Under the pieces are notes generated by a model. The model did no database searches. It saw only the letters and a program-made list of their open reading frames with translations, and was not told the DNA's origin. Of a DNA stretch of 64,000 nucleotides, positions 26,843-35,758 are shown piece after piece; within the stretch, counting starts at the first letter, position 1, and every line of letters starts with the position of its first letter. Source of the DNA: Chitinophaga cymbidii (GTDB lineage Bacteria; Bacteroidota; Bacteroidia; Chitinophagales; Chitinophagaceae). The stretch spans positions 2,418,001-2,482,000 of the forward strand of contig NZ_BKAU01000001.1 in NCBI RefSeq assembly GCF_007992715.1, read 5' to 3'. The position numbers and the translations under genes are program-made.

Positions 26843-27520
26843 ATGAAGATTCTTATCATCGAAGACGAACAGGCGCTCAGCAAAAGCATTGCCACCTATC
26901 TCGCGGCGGAGAACTATACCTGCGAGATAGCGCCGGACTGCAAAACAGCGATGAACAGGATAGAAACGTTCGAGTACGATTGCATCCTGCTGGACATCTC
27001 GCTGCCTGACGGCAATGGTCTGCAGGTGCTCAAGGCGCTGAAAGACGATCATAAAACGGACGGCGTGATCATCATCTCCGCCCGCGACTCCATAGACGAC
27101 CGTATTCATGGCCTGCAGCTGGGGGCGGACGATTACCTCACCAAGCCGTTCCATTTATCGGAACTGGGCGCGCGCATTGCCGCCGTGATCCGCCGCCGGC
27201 GCTTCGCGGGCAATACCGCGCTGGAAGCGGACGGCCTCCGGCTGGATACGCAGGCCCGCTCCGTACGGATCAACGGCCAGATGGTAGACATCACCCGCAA
27301 GGAGTATGACCTGCTGCTGTACCTCCTCGCCAACAAGAACCGCGTGGTGTCCAAACACGCCATTGCGGAACATCTTTCCGGTGACGGGGACGGGCTGTTC
27401 GATAATTATGATTTCATCTACGCACACATGAAAAACCTGAAGAAGAAGCTGAGCCAGGCCGGATGGAAGGATCATATTAAGGCGGTATACGGTATGGGGT
27501 ATAAAATGGAAGTGCCATAA
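26843..27520 (+). CDS. OmpR-family response regulator
   Basis: A 225-residue receiver plus winged-helix regulator. Acidic pocket IEDEQ, phospho-acceptor Asp51 in LLDISLPDGNG, Lys in LTKPFH, C-terminal wing ending YGMGYKM. It is closely similar in layout to the regulator at 11175 (same Asp51 position and shared phrases such as DITRKEYDLLLYLLANKNRV). The cognate kinase follows after 10 bp. No target gene is obviously linked, as the next genes downstream are on the other strand. Confidence 0.93.
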   Translation: MKILIIEDEQALSKSIATYLAAENYTCEIAPDCKTAMNRIETFEYDCILLDISLPDGNGLQVLKALKDDHKTDGVIIISARDSIDDRIHGLQLGADDYLTKPFHLSELGARIAAVIRRRRFAGNTALEADGLRLDTQARSVRINGQMVDITRKEYDLLLYLLANKNRVVSKHAIAEHLSGDGDGLFDNYDFIYAHMKNLKKKLSQAGWKDHIKAVYGMGYKMEVP

Positions 27521-27530
27521 AAGATCACTG

Positions 27531-28793
27531 ATGAAATTATTAAACAAAACAGTACGCTATTACTTCCTGCTGTCCGTCATCCTGCTGCTGGTGGCGGTGC
27601 CGGTGTTCTATTTCGTGCTGAAACGTATTGTGATCGCCAATGTGGACGCCCGCCTGATCGCCACCAAAACCCAGCTGGTGCCGCGCCTGCAGGTGATGGA
27701 AGAAACCCCCGAAGGCAACAACCCCCTGCTTAATAACGACATCACCCTCGAACGCGCCGCCCCCCACAGCGGCCGCGATTCCCTGTATACTTCCGATGTG
27801 GTGGACAGTAACTCCCGCCGCAAGGTGACCTACCGCCTGCTGACCTCGCACCTTGTTATCAACCGGGACACCTACCGTCTGCAGATCAAGTCGTCCCTCG
27901 CGAACCACGAAGCGCTCATCACCAGCATCATTATTTTGCAGGTGCTGCTGTTATCGCTGCTGCTGGCGGGCCTGCTGCTGATCAACCGGAGCCTCGCGCG
28001 GCAGGTGTGGAAGCCTTTTTACAACACGCTCCGCAAGCTGCGGGCTTACAAGGTAGACGACGCGGCGCCGCTGCACCTGGGTAATTCCGACATCAGCGAG
28101 TTCAAAGAGCTGAACGCCGCCGTGGAGCAACTGGCCGAGCGCAGCCGCAAATCATATGTTTCCCAGAAAGAGTTCGCGGAGAATGCCTCGCATGAAATGC
28201 GCACGCCGCTGGCCGTTTTCCAGGGCAAGCTGGAATTGCTGATGCAAACCACGCCGCTGACAGAAGAGCAGGCCACGCTGATCACAGACCTGGCCACCGC
28301 CAGCCAGCGCATGGCGCGCCTCAACAAGGGCCTCATCCTGCTCACCCGCATCCAGAACGGGCAGTTCCCCGAAACGGAAGATATTTCCGTGCAGAAAATG
28401 GTCATCCACCTGTTAGATCAATACCGCTCACAGGCGGATCAAAAGCAGCTCGGCATTGAAACCAGCTGGCAGGAAGACCTGCTGGTGAAAGCCAATCCCA
28501 CCCTGATAGAAGTATTGACCGGCAACCTGCTCGCCAATGCCATCCGCCATAACATCACAGGCGGCAACATCCTCGTAAAGATCGCCGCAGGCGCTTTTAC
28601 CGTGCAAAATACCGGGCAGCTTTATCCCCTCAATACCGCCCGCCTTTTCCAGCGTTTCGCCAAAAGCAGTGCGGATGCGGAAAGCATGGGGTTGGGGTTG
28701 GAGATCGTCAAAAAGATATGCGACCTGTATAAGTATGAGATCACGTATGCTTATGAGCATCCCATGCATGTTTTCAGCGTGAAAATGCGGTAA
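27531..28793 (+). CDS. Sensor histidine kinase
   Basis: A 420-residue two-TM kinase. TM1 about 10-30, periplasmic region about 31-125, TM2 about 128-150, HisKA with His221 in NASHEMRTPLAVF, HATPase_c (GNLLANAIRHN; SMGLGLEIVKK). Paralogous to the kinase at 11855, with the phospho-acceptor at the same residue number. Works with the regulator encoded 10 bp upstream. It converges with the toxin-antitoxin pair, the stops being 2 bp apart. Confidence 0.93.
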   Translation: MKLLNKTVRYYFLLSVILLLVAVPVFYFVLKRIVIANVDARLIATKTQLVPRLQVMEETPEGNNPLLNNDITLERAAPHSGRDSLYTSDVVDSNSRRKVTYRLLTSHLVINRDTYRLQIKSSLANHEALITSIIILQVLLLSLLLAGLLLINRSLARQVWKPFYNTLRKLRAYKVDDAAPLHLGNSDISEFKELNAAVEQLAERSRKSYVSQKEFAENASHEMRTPLAVFQGKLELLMQTTPLTEEQATLITDLATASQRMARLNKGLILLTRIQNGQFPETEDISVQKMVIHLLDQYRSQADQKQLGIETSWQEDLLVKANPTLIEVLTGNLLANAIRHNITGGNILVKIAAGAFTVQNTGQLYPLNTARLFQRFAKSSADAESMGLGLEIVKKICDLYKYEITYAYEHPMHVFSVKMR

Positions 28794-28795
28794 TG

Positions 28796-29293
28796 TTATT
28801 TCAACAGCTTTTCGATAGTTTTCATGCTCAGGAACATTTTCTTACTGTCGGGAAGTAATATAAACCCATAGCGTTTATAGAATGCTTCTGCATTTTCATC
28901 CAGGGGGTCAACCACTACCGCTATCGAACCAATGATCCTGGCGTTGTCACAACTTCTGTTTAAAGCGTCAAGCAGCAGCTCGCCTAACTTTTGCCCCTTA
29001 TATCTTGCATCAACAGCAAGCCTGCCCAATAACGTAACAGGTAAATCCTGATATGCATTTGGCATTTTTTTGCTGACTCCCTCAGGTACAAGTTCTTTCC
29101 TGATGGAAGAACCAGATAAGGTATAATATCCCTTAACAATATCATTTTCATCTTCAAGAATGAAACATGCAGATAACTTGCGTTTTACATCCTGAGATGC
29201 CTGCTCCTGTATGTGCTTGTCAAGCGATTGTTTTCCACAGCTAAAATCCTTTTTGTTATGACTACTTCTTAATGGAACTGTCAGGTAGTTCAT
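28796..29293 (-). CDS. GNAT acetyltransferase toxin (TacT-like)
   Basis: A 165-residue GNAT N-acetyltransferase. The acetyl-CoA loop YKGQKLGELLL fits the R/QxxGxG/A motif, preceded by LLGRLAVD; the C-terminal EAFYKRYGF holds the Tyr used by TacT/AtaT-type toxins. Those toxins acetylate aminoacyl-tRNA and stop translation; this role is inferred from the partner. It overlaps the antitoxin gene by 4 bp. The DNA is clearly more AT-rich than its neighbours, which suggests transfer. Confidence 0.88.
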   Translation of the reverse strand: MNYLTVPLRSSHNKKDFSCGKQSLDKHIQEQASQDVKRKLSACFILEDENDIVKGYYTLSGSSIRKELVPEGVSKKMPNAYQDLPVTLLGRLAVDARYKGQKLGELLLDALNRSCDNARIIGSIAVVVDPLDENAEAFYKRYGFILLPDSKKMFLSMKTIEKLLK

Positions 29294-29583
29294 TTTTTCT
29301 TGTTAGTTTTTTTATACCGTTTAGCTGCTTCTTTCAGGTTAACATTGGGTTCACCGGGGTTCATAATTGCCGTAAAGAAAATTTCCTGGTCTTTTTGAGA
29401 GGCTAAAATAGCATTATGTTTCTCAACAATCTTCTCGGCTTGTACTTTTACTGAATAAATTACAAATTCGGTAAGGGTTTTATAACCAGCGAGATCCGCT
29501 GCATATTCAAAAAATTCTTTCATTTCAGTAGACAATCTGGTATCGAACCTTGTCATATTTGCCGCTTTCATGGCTATTCTCAT
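29290..29583 (-). CDS. DUF1778-type antitoxin (TacA-like)
   Basis: A 97-residue antitoxin with an N-terminal ribbon-helix-helix (MTRFDTRLSTEMKEFFEYAAD) that would bind the operator in front of the gene, and a C-terminal Lys-rich tail that would wrap the GNAT toxin. First gene of the pair; ATGA overlap with the toxin. In-frame ATGs at residues 5 and 10 are alternative starts. The upstream region holds a perfect palindrome covering the promoter. Confidence 0.88.
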   Translation of the reverse strand: MRIAMKAANMTRFDTRLSTEMKEFFEYAADLAGYKTLTEFVIYSVKVQAEKIVEKHNAILASQKDQEIFFTAIMNPGEPNVNLKEAAKRYKKTNKKK

Positions 29584-29594
29584 TTAAATTTTAA

Positions 29595-29619
29595 CAAATG
29601 TACGGAAAATATCCGTACA
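29595..29619 (-). promoter_or_regulatory. Palindromic operator and -7 box of the toxin-antitoxin pair
   Basis: TGTACGGA (29599-29606) and TCCGTACA (29612-29619) form a perfect inverted repeat with a 5-bp spacer. On the minus strand the right end overlaps TACATTTG (complement of 29595-29602), which fits TAnnTTTG. The position, 12 bp before the antitoxin start, is what autoregulation by a ribbon-helix-helix antitoxin would need. Confidence 0.65.
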
Positions 29620-29664
29620 GTTATCCTCCTAATAAAAAGTTAAAACCACCCCGTCACACCTGTT

Positions 29665-29686
29665 TATTCAGAATGTATTCAGAATG
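29665..29686 (+). repeat. Tandem 11-bp palindromic repeat before the HtrA gene
   Basis: TATTCAGAATG occurs twice head to tail (29665-29675 and 29676-29686). Each copy contains the palindrome ATTC-A-GAAT, so two equal sites lie exactly one helical turn apart, 37 bp before the start codon. Likely a regulator binding site. Confidence 0.6.
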
Positions 29687-29722
29687 CCCCCTGAAATTTA
29701 CAGTATCAAAAAAAGAGATACT

Positions 29723-31216
29723 ATGAGAAAAAAATTAACTATCGCCGCCATTGCTTTACTGGCGGCAGGCATTGGCGGGGGATATGCACTAAGCAACGTT
29801 TCTTCCGGCAAGCCGTACAACAGTATCTTGCAGGACGATCCCAAACCCCTGGTACGAACTTCTTATTCCGGCGGCAGCACAGCGGCACAGCCGGTTGACT
29901 TTGAAAAAGCAGCGGGCACAGCGGTTCCTTCTGTGGTACATATCAGAACAGTTGTAAAGTTCAAGCAAACACAGTCCCGCGGCGGTATGAACCCCTTCGG
30001 GATGGATGATGAACTGTTCGAACGTTTCTTCGGGGGCGGGCGCTCTTTTCAGCGGCCGGACCAGAAGGCTTCCGGCTCAGGGGTGATCATCAGCGAAGAC
30101 GGCTACATCGTGACCAATAACCACGTAGTGGACGGCGCTACTGACATCAACGTAACGCTGAACGACCGCAAGAATTACAAGGCAAAAATAGTGGGCACAG
30201 ACCCGAATACGGACCTGGCGCTGATCAAGATCGACGGGAAGGACCTGCCGGTGATGCCGCTTGGCAATTCTGACGAGGTGCGCCTCGGTCAATGGGTGCT
30301 GGCGATCGGTTACCCGCTGAACCTGGACGTGACCGTTACACAAGGTATTATCAGCGCCAAGTCCCGCAACATCGGCATCAACAGGCAGGGCAGCGCTCCC
30401 GTGGAGGCTTTCCTGCAGACGGATGCGGCCGTGAACCCCGGCAGCAGCGGCGGCGCGCTGGTGAATACGAACGGTGAGCTGGTAGGCATCAACGCCGCCA
30501 TTGCTTCTCCCACCGGCTCTTACGCGGGATATGCCTATTCCATTCCGTCTAACCTGATGAAGAAAGTAGTGGGCGACATCATGAAATATGGCTCCGTGCA
30601 GCGCGGATACCTCGGCATCAGCATGGCGCCGGAGAACCTGGACGAAGCGCAGCGTAAGGAACTGGGCATCACCGGCAATGCTGACGGCGTATGGGTGGCC
30701 GATACGGACCCCACTGGCGCAGCTGCCGCCGCCGGTATCCGGAAAGGTGACGCCATCACGAAAGTGGACGATGTGAACGTTGCTTCCAGCGCAAAACTGG
30801 CAGAGCTGATCGCCATGAAAAAACCGGGCGATAAAGTAGACCTGACGCTGGTGCGCGACGGCCACGAAAGAAATGTAAGCGTTACGCTGAAAGGCAAACT
30901 CGGCGCTATGTCCGGCCAGCAGGCCGCGGCTGTGGAAGCGCTCGGGGCTGACTTTTCCGCGCTCTCCCGCGCAGATGCCGCAAAACTGCGCATCTCCGGC
31001 GGGCTGCAGGTAACGAATATCCGGGAAGACGGCGTGATTGGCAATCAGACGAACATGCGCCCCGGATTTGTGATCACAAAGATCGGCGGGATACCCGTGA
31101 GAAGTATAGACGAGTTAAAAGCTGCATTGGCAAAACAGGATGGCAATTTTCAGATCGAAGGGACTTACCCCGGCAGCGGCAGCATTTACTATTATGGGAT
31201 CAATGATTTGAACTAA
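29723..31216 (+). CDS. HtrA/DegP-type periplasmic serine protease
   Basis: A 497-residue envelope protease/chaperone. N-terminal signal or anchor (MRKKLTIAAIALLAAGIGGG), trypsin-like domain with catalytic His134 (TNNHVV), Asp164 (NTDLALIKI) and Ser242 (NPGSSGGAL), then two PDZ domains (about 295-390 and 410-490). It degrades or refolds misfolded periplasmic proteins. The ATG at 29723 gives a proper signal peptide; the ATG at 29684 would add 13 residues and overlaps the upstream palindromes. Those palindromes may be an envelope-stress operator. Confidence 0.95.
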   Translation: MRKKLTIAAIALLAAGIGGGYALSNVSSGKPYNSILQDDPKPLVRTSYSGGSTAAQPVDFEKAAGTAVPSVVHIRTVVKFKQTQSRGGMNPFGMDDELFERFFGGGRSFQRPDQKASGSGVIISEDGYIVTNNHVVDGATDINVTLNDRKNYKAKIVGTDPNTDLALIKIDGKDLPVMPLGNSDEVRLGQWVLAIGYPLNLDVTVTQGIISAKSRNIGINRQGSAPVEAFLQTDAAVNPGSSGGALVNTNGELVGINAAIASPTGSYAGYAYSIPSNLMKKVVGDIMKYGSVQRGYLGISMAPENLDEAQRKELGITGNADGVWVADTDPTGAAAAAGIRKGDAITKVDDVNVASSAKLAELIAMKKPGDKVDLTLVRDGHERNVSVTLKGKLGAMSGQQAAAVEALGADFSALSRADAAKLRISGGLQVTNIREDGVIGNQTNMRPGFVITKIGGIPVRSIDELKAALAKQDGNFQIEGTYPGSGSIYYYGINDLN

Positions 31217-31250
31217 GAGGATGAATGGTCTGACAGACAAAAGCGTGTCG

Positions 31251-31332
31251 CTCCGGCGGCGCGCTTTTTTTGTGTGCCTGGCTTCCGGCGGCGTACTTTT
31301 TTTGCAGTGCCCCACCTCCGGCGCGCTTTTTT
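31251..31332 (+). repeat. Three GC-box/T-tract repeats after the HtrA gene
   Basis: CTCCGGCGGCGCGC-T7 (31251-31271), CTTCCGGCGGCGTAC-T7 (31282-31303) and CTCCGGCGCGC-T6 (31316-31332) follow each other at about 31-35-bp intervals between two convergent genes. They look like degenerate copies of a GC-rich element plus T tract; a terminator role is possible although no long stem is visible. Confidence 0.45.
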
Positions 31333-31744
31333 ATTGCTGGAAAATATTCTCGATCACTTCCTTCAGCTCCTTCGGCTGCAATGGCTTCTTCAGCAGCCTT
31401 ACCACCAGCGGGTTCGCATTGGTCCGCGAAATATCGCCGAAATCCAGCGAAGAAGAAACCATGATGATGTAACACTGGTTCTTGATCTTGGATGGATAGG
31501 AATCAAAAGAGCGCAGGAACTCGAAGCCGTCCATTTCAGGCATCTGGATGTCCAGCAGGATCACGGTGGGAGGGATGTGCGGCAGGGTGATGTTACTTGA
31601 AAGAAACTCCAGCGCCTTGTTGGCATTACTGAATGCAAGCACCGTGCGGCTGATACCCTGTATCGTGATCAGCCGTTCATGCAGCAGCAGATCGATGTCG
31701 TTGTCATCAATCAGAATAACGCGAAGATCAGGTATCGAATTCAT
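31331..31744 (-). CDS. Single-domain response regulator (last gene of E1-like operon)
   Basis: A 137-residue receiver. IDDNDID acidic pocket, phospho-acceptor Asp65 in ILLDIQMPEMDG, Ser/Thr in MVSSSLD, Lys in LLKKPLQ. The ATG at 31744 is chosen over a TTG eight codons earlier. It overlaps the end of the REC-kinase gene by 17 bp. No output domain, so it passes phosphate or acts by protein contact. It closes a five-gene minus-strand operon. Confidence 0.9.
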   Translation of the reverse strand: MNSIPDLRVILIDDNDIDLLLHERLITIQGISRTVLAFSNANKALEFLSSNITLPHIPPTVILLDIQMPEMDGFEFLRSFDSYPSKIKNQCYIIMVSSSLDFGDISRTNANPLVVRLLKKPLQPKELKEVIENIFQQ

Positions 31745-32825
31745 TTCGGTTCGGAATAGAGATTTCAAATTGAGTGCCTTCGCCGTAACGGGAATCTACG
31801 CCAATGGTGCCGCCGATCTTGCTCAGCGCTTCCTTCACGATATAGAGACCGCTGCCGCTGCCCGGCTTGTTGTTGTTCTTGGAGCGGAAGAACATTTTAA
31901 AGATGTTGCTCAGATGTTCGCTCAGAATGCCGATGCCATTGTCTTCTATGCGGATGGTCGCTTTATGCGGTTCCACTTTTACGGTCAGGTTCACCTGCGG
32001 ATATTGCTCATCAGGCTTCTGGTATTTGACCGCATTGGAGATCAGATTATTCAAAATGACACTTATTCTGAAGAAGTCGCCTTTGAAAGGGACGGGCTGA
32101 TCGATGCTGACATTGAAATTGATGAAGGTATTCTGATGCCGGAACGTATCGATACAATCATCCATCAGCGCTACAAAATCGATTTTCTCATACTCCAGGT
32201 CCAGCCGCGAATTGCGGTAATATTCGATGATCTTCTGTATAAAGCTGTCCAGCCGCGTAATGCAAACCTCCACCATATTCATGTAACCCTGCGGGTCTGT
32301 CATGCTGTTATCCAGCCGGCTCAGGTTGATGATGCCCTGTACGCTCATGAGCGGTGCGCGCAGGTCGTGGGAAGTGGAATAGATGAAGCGGTTCAGCTCG
32401 TCGTTCGTTTTTTCCAGCTCCAGCACTTTTTCCTTGAGCTGCTTGCGGGCGGAGTAAATTTCGTAAGCGTTGTTGATGGTTTTGAAAAGCTCGTGCTCGT
32501 CCCAGGGTTTTTTGATGTAGGAAAAGATGTGGCCTTTGTTGATGGCATCGATGATATCTTCCACGTCCGTATAGCCGGTCAGCAGGATGCGGATGGGGTC
32601 CGGCAGCACGTCCTTGATCTCGTGGAAGAACTCAACGCCCGTGGTGCCGGGCATCTTCTGGTCTGCAATAATGATATGTACTTCTATGCCTCTTAACACC
32701 TGCATCCCTTCCGCCGCGGAATTGGCGGTATATATTTCATAACTCCGCCGGAAGTTCGCCCGGAATGCGTTGAGGTTATGTACTTCATCATCGATGTACA
32801 GTATCCTGATACGGTTGCTTTTCAT
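31728..32825 (-). CDS. Receiver-histidine kinase (REC-HK)
   Basis: A soluble 365-residue protein. N-terminal receiver (YIDDE; Asp55 in IIADQKMPGTTG), a coiled-coil linker (about 120-145), HisKA with His153 in STSHDLRAPLMSV, and HATPase_c (LNNLISNAVKYQ, NGIGILS, GSGSGLYIVKE). It would be phosphorylated by the membrane kinase encoded 13 bp upstream and relay to its own or another receiver. Fourth gene of the operon. Confidence 0.92.
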   Translation of the reverse strand: MKSNRIRILYIDDEVHNLNAFRANFRRSYEIYTANSAAEGMQVLRGIEVHIIIADQKMPGTTGVEFFHEIKDVLPDPIRILLTGYTDVEDIIDAINKGHIFSYIKKPWDEHELFKTINNAYEIYSARKQLKEKVLELEKTNDELNRFIYSTSHDLRAPLMSVQGIINLSRLDNSMTDPQGYMNMVEVCITRLDSFIQKIIEYYRNSRLDLEYEKIDFVALMDDCIDTFRHQNTFINFNVSIDQPVPFKGDFFRISVILNNLISNAVKYQKPDEQYPQVNLTVKVEPHKATIRIEDNGIGILSEHLSNIFKMFFRSKNNNKPGSGSGLYIVKEALSKIGGTIGVDSRYGEGTQFEISIPNRNEFDT

Positions 32826-32838
32826 GAGGGTTTATTAA

Positions 32839-35001
32839 TTAGGACGAATGACTCTGGACGCCGGTAATATTGAGTGGTAAATATATAATAAATTCCGCTC
32901 CTTTACCCGGGGCCGATTCCACAACTATTTTTCCGTGATGCTTTTCTATAATGCTGAATACGATGGACAGGCCAAGCCCTGTTCCTTCGCCTACGTCTTT
33001 GGTGGTAAAGAACGGCTCGAAGATCTTTTCCTTTACCTTTTCCGTCATGCCGATGCCGGTGTCCCGAATGCCGATGCTCACGGTCTTGCTGTCTACCTGC
33101 CGCGTGGTGATCGTGATGGACTCGTCTCCCTGTTCCGGTTTCATTTTGATGGCGTTCAGGCCATTGTTGATGATGTTGAGGAACACCTGGTTGAGCTTGC
33201 CGGCGTAGCACTCGATCTTGGGCAGCTCGCCGTAATCCCGGATGATCTTTACGTGCTGCGGGGTGGAGTTGCGGAGCAGCACCATGGTGGAGTTCAGGCC
33301 TTCGTGGATGTCTACGGACTTGAGGTCGCTTTCATCCAGGCGGCTGAAGGTGCGGAGCCCTTTCACGATCTCGGCGGTACGGTTGGCGCCGTCTTCGATG
33401 CCTTTGATAAGGGTGTCTATTTCGCTGTGCACATAGTCGATATCAATCTCCTGCTTGAACCGTTCGATGTCCGCCAGCTGTTCCTGCACATTCCCGTTCT
33501 GGCCGATGGATTCATACCGGCGGAGCAGGCTGCGGATGTCTTCGAAATCCAGCTTCAGGGGTTTGATATTGGAGGTGACGAAGTTGATGGGATTGTTGAT
33601 CTCGTGGGCGATGCCGGCGGTGAGCTGGCCGAGGGAGGCCATCTTCTCCGCTTCCACCAGCTGCGTCTGGGCTTCCTTCAGGCCGTTGAGGGCCTTATTC
33701 AGCTCCTTGTTGCTGCTTTGCAGCGCTTCCGTACGTTCCTGCACCTTTGCTTCGAGTATGGCGTTCTGCTCGCGCACCAGCTGCTCGTTCTCCTGCGATA
33801 CCCGCAGCGCATGCGCCTGTGACTCTTCTTTTTCCTTCCGGTAGATATTGATCTTGTTGGCCAGCGCGAACGACAGCAGTGTTACTTCCGCCGCCGAGCC
33901 GATCTGCAGGGCGTAGTAGGTAAAGTCGTTATACGGGAGCACATTGAAATTCCGCAACACGAAAATGCAGACGCTGCTGAGGAAGATGCCCCAGGCCACC
34001 AGGAAGAAACGGGCCGGCACAAATCCTTTATTGCTCACTTTCACCCCTACGAAGATCGCGATGATAGATCCGCTCATGGCCACCAGCTGCACCATGATCT
34101 GGGCGATAACGAACTGGTCCAGGAACATGGGAATAAGGTTGAGCAGGTACAGCACGATCACCGCGTTGAGCAGGTGATAGCCGAGCCGGTACTTTTCCTT
34201 CGCATGCAGGAAGGAGGAGATGAACAGCGCCGCCGTGATGCCGTTGAGCACCGGTATCAGCACGGTGTCGTGCATCGCGAACCAGGTATTGTTGGGCCAG
34301 AGAAAGCGGAAAGTATATCCCTGCTGGGATACCTGCGTGAGCCCTACGCAAATGATATAGGTGACGTAAATAAGATAGCTCCAGTCACGGATCGTGATAA
34401 ATATGAAAAGGTTGTACAGGGCCATTACGAGGATGATGCCGAGATACAGCCCCATGATGAAATTACGTTCCGTGTTCTTCGCGCTCATTTTGGTTTCAGA
34501 GCCGAGGTAGATGGGCAGCTGCAGCTGTTCCCCCGATTTTACCTTCAGGTAGAAGGAGCGGGTTTCGTTCTGCGGGATGACGAGCGGGAAGATATAGTTC
34601 TGATGCTTGTAAGGTCTCAAAGAAAAAGCCTGGAACTGGCCGAGCCGCGTGGCGCGGTATTCCCCGGAGGGGAGCATCTCGTACAGCGTGATATCGTCGA
34701 TCGTGGGGTATTCCACCTCCAGCATCAGCTTCATGAGGTCCGATGTATTGGTGATGGAAAAGCGGGCCCAGTAAGTGTAAGGCGATATCTGCAGGTTGGG
34801 CACCTGTTGTTCGGAAGGGTAGAACTGCTGGCCGGTGATCTGTTCAATGGTCAGACTATTGGTTTTGTCCGCATACAGCTCCAGGTATTTCCCTATCTGC
34901 ATCAGCTGCGACTTGTCGGCAAACACCACCGGTTCCGACGCGATCGCAGCGCTGCGCCAGAAGAACGACATGAGCAATAACAGGATGAAACGTACCGGCA
35001 T
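32839..35001 (-). CDS. 7TMR-DISM sensor histidine kinase
   Basis: A 720-residue membrane sensor. Signal peptide (about 1-21), extracellular 7TMR-DISMED2-type beta domain (about 30-165), seven transmembrane helices (about 180-390), a coiled coil (about 395-455), HisKA with His466 in [13 protein letters not shown], and HATPase_c ([27 protein letters not shown]). DISM extracellular domains are thought to bind carbohydrates or other small ligands. It follows an acyltransferase-like gene by 31 bp and precedes the REC-kinase by 13 bp, so the sensor may detect the product of the upstream enzymes. Confidence 0.93.
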   Translation of the reverse strand: MPVRFILLLLMSFFWRSAAIASEPVVFADKSQLMQIGKYLELYADKTNSLTIEQITGQQFYPSEQQVPNLQISPYTYWARFSITNTSDLMKLMLEVEYPTIDDITLYEMLPSGEYRATRLGQFQAFSLRPYKHQNYIFPLVIPQNETRSFYLKVKSGEQLQLPIYLGSETKMSAKNTERNFIMGLYLGIILVMALYNLFIFITIRDWSYLIYVTYIICVGLTQVSQQGYTFRFLWPNNTWFAMHDTVLIPVLNGITAALFISSFLHAKEKYRLGYHLLNAVIVLYLLNLIPMFLDQFVIAQIMVQLVAMSGSIIAIFVGVKVSNKGFVPARFFLVAWGIFLSSVCIFVLRNFNVLPYNDFTYYALQIGSAAEVTLLSFALANKINIYRKEKEESQAHALRVSQENEQLVREQNAILEAKVQERTEALQSSNKELNKALNGLKEAQTQLVEAEKMASLGQLTAGIAHEINNPINFVTSNIKPLKLDFEDIRSLLRRYESIGQNGNVQEQLADIERFKQEIDIDYVHSEIDTLIKGIEDGANRTAEIVKGLRTFSRLDESDLKSVDIHEGLNSTMVLLRNSTPQHVKIIRDYGELPKIECYAGKLNQVFLNIINNGLNAIKMKPEQGDESITITTRQVDSKTVSIGIRDTGIGMTEKVKEKIFEPFFTTKDVGEGTGLGLSIVFSIIEKHHGKIVVESAPGKGAEFIIYLPLNITGVQSHSS

Positions 35002-35032
35002 GTTTAATCTTCAGTGTAATTTAAGCGTTTTT

Positions 35033-35731
35033 TTATTTACCCCATCCCGGCAGGGCCAACTGGTAAAAAACCTCGAAGTTCCCTTTGGGCCCGGTTTCTG
35101 TGCGTATCTGGTTGAAGTTCTGCCGCAGATCGAACATCAGTTCCCTTTCCTTTGGCTCCGCGCTGCTAAGCACATCTACATCTTTAATGATCATGGCCGT
35201 GGCGATGAAGTCGTCTTTCGGATAATAGAAGATGCCCTCATTGCCGAGCGAAGTATCGATCACGGCGCCCACCCGTTTTCCCATGCGGGTGGTGATGGGG
35301 GCGCAGAGCACGTGCACCCGGTCTATCGGCAGCTGGCTCATCAACGCTACGGCCACCCGGCACAGGATCAGGCTGCCGATGCCCATGCCGGCCACTTCCT
35401 TCGAGTTCCACATCCCGCAAATTTCCGCGCTGCCGGGCCTTACATCGGTATATATCTTCGGATCGTATTTGCCGATCGCGGTTTCGATGGGCAGGGGTAT
35501 TTCTCCGTCTGCCAGCTGCACCCTGGCGCCGCCATATGTTTTTGTGCCGGTTTCATCTTCCACGATGATCACGATCGTGTTCTTGTGATTGATCCAGTCC
35601 ACATTCCCTGAAGTGATCTTGGCAATACCAAAATGTATTTCCAGCAGTTTGCTGTGGCCTTCGTAGAACCGCATGCAAGCCTCCGGGTCTTCCGGAGCAA
35701 TAAAGGCCCTTACCTTGATCAAGTCACTCAT
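35033..35731 (-). CDS. Acyltransferase-like protein (GNAT/autoinducer-synthase-like fold, tentative)
   Basis: A 232-residue soluble protein, no signal peptide. The core segment AEICGMWNSKEVAGMGIGS (about 102-120) followed by a long helix LILCRVAVALMSQ resembles the acyl-CoA-binding region of GNAT and N-acyl amino acid/homoserine-lactone synthase-like proteins. The assignment is tentative and rests on that pattern only. It sits between an E1-like gene (27 bp away) and a 7TMR-DISM kinase (31 bp away) on the same strand, so a shared biochemical job, such as making an acylated molecule, is likely. Confidence 0.55.
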   Translation of the reverse strand: MSDLIKVRAFIAPEDPEACMRFYEGHSKLLEIHFGIAKITSGNVDWINHKNTIVIIVEDETGTKTYGGARVQLADGEIPLPIETAIGKYDPKIYTDVRPGSAEICGMWNSKEVAGMGIGSLILCRVAVALMSQLPIDRVHVLCAPITTRMGKRVGAVIDTSLGNEGIFYYPKDDFIATAMIIKDVDVLSSAEPKERELMFDLRQNFNQIRTETGPKGNFEVFYQLALPGWGK

Positions 35732-35758
35732 TGGTTTGCTCTTTTAGTTTACTGGGCG

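Noticed and set aside
26531..27154. N-terminal extension of the isoprenoid-synthase-like gene
   Set aside because: The frame is open by chance but crosses the tRNA-Ala gene and its terminator and overlaps the response regulator; the protein part is not conserved-looking.
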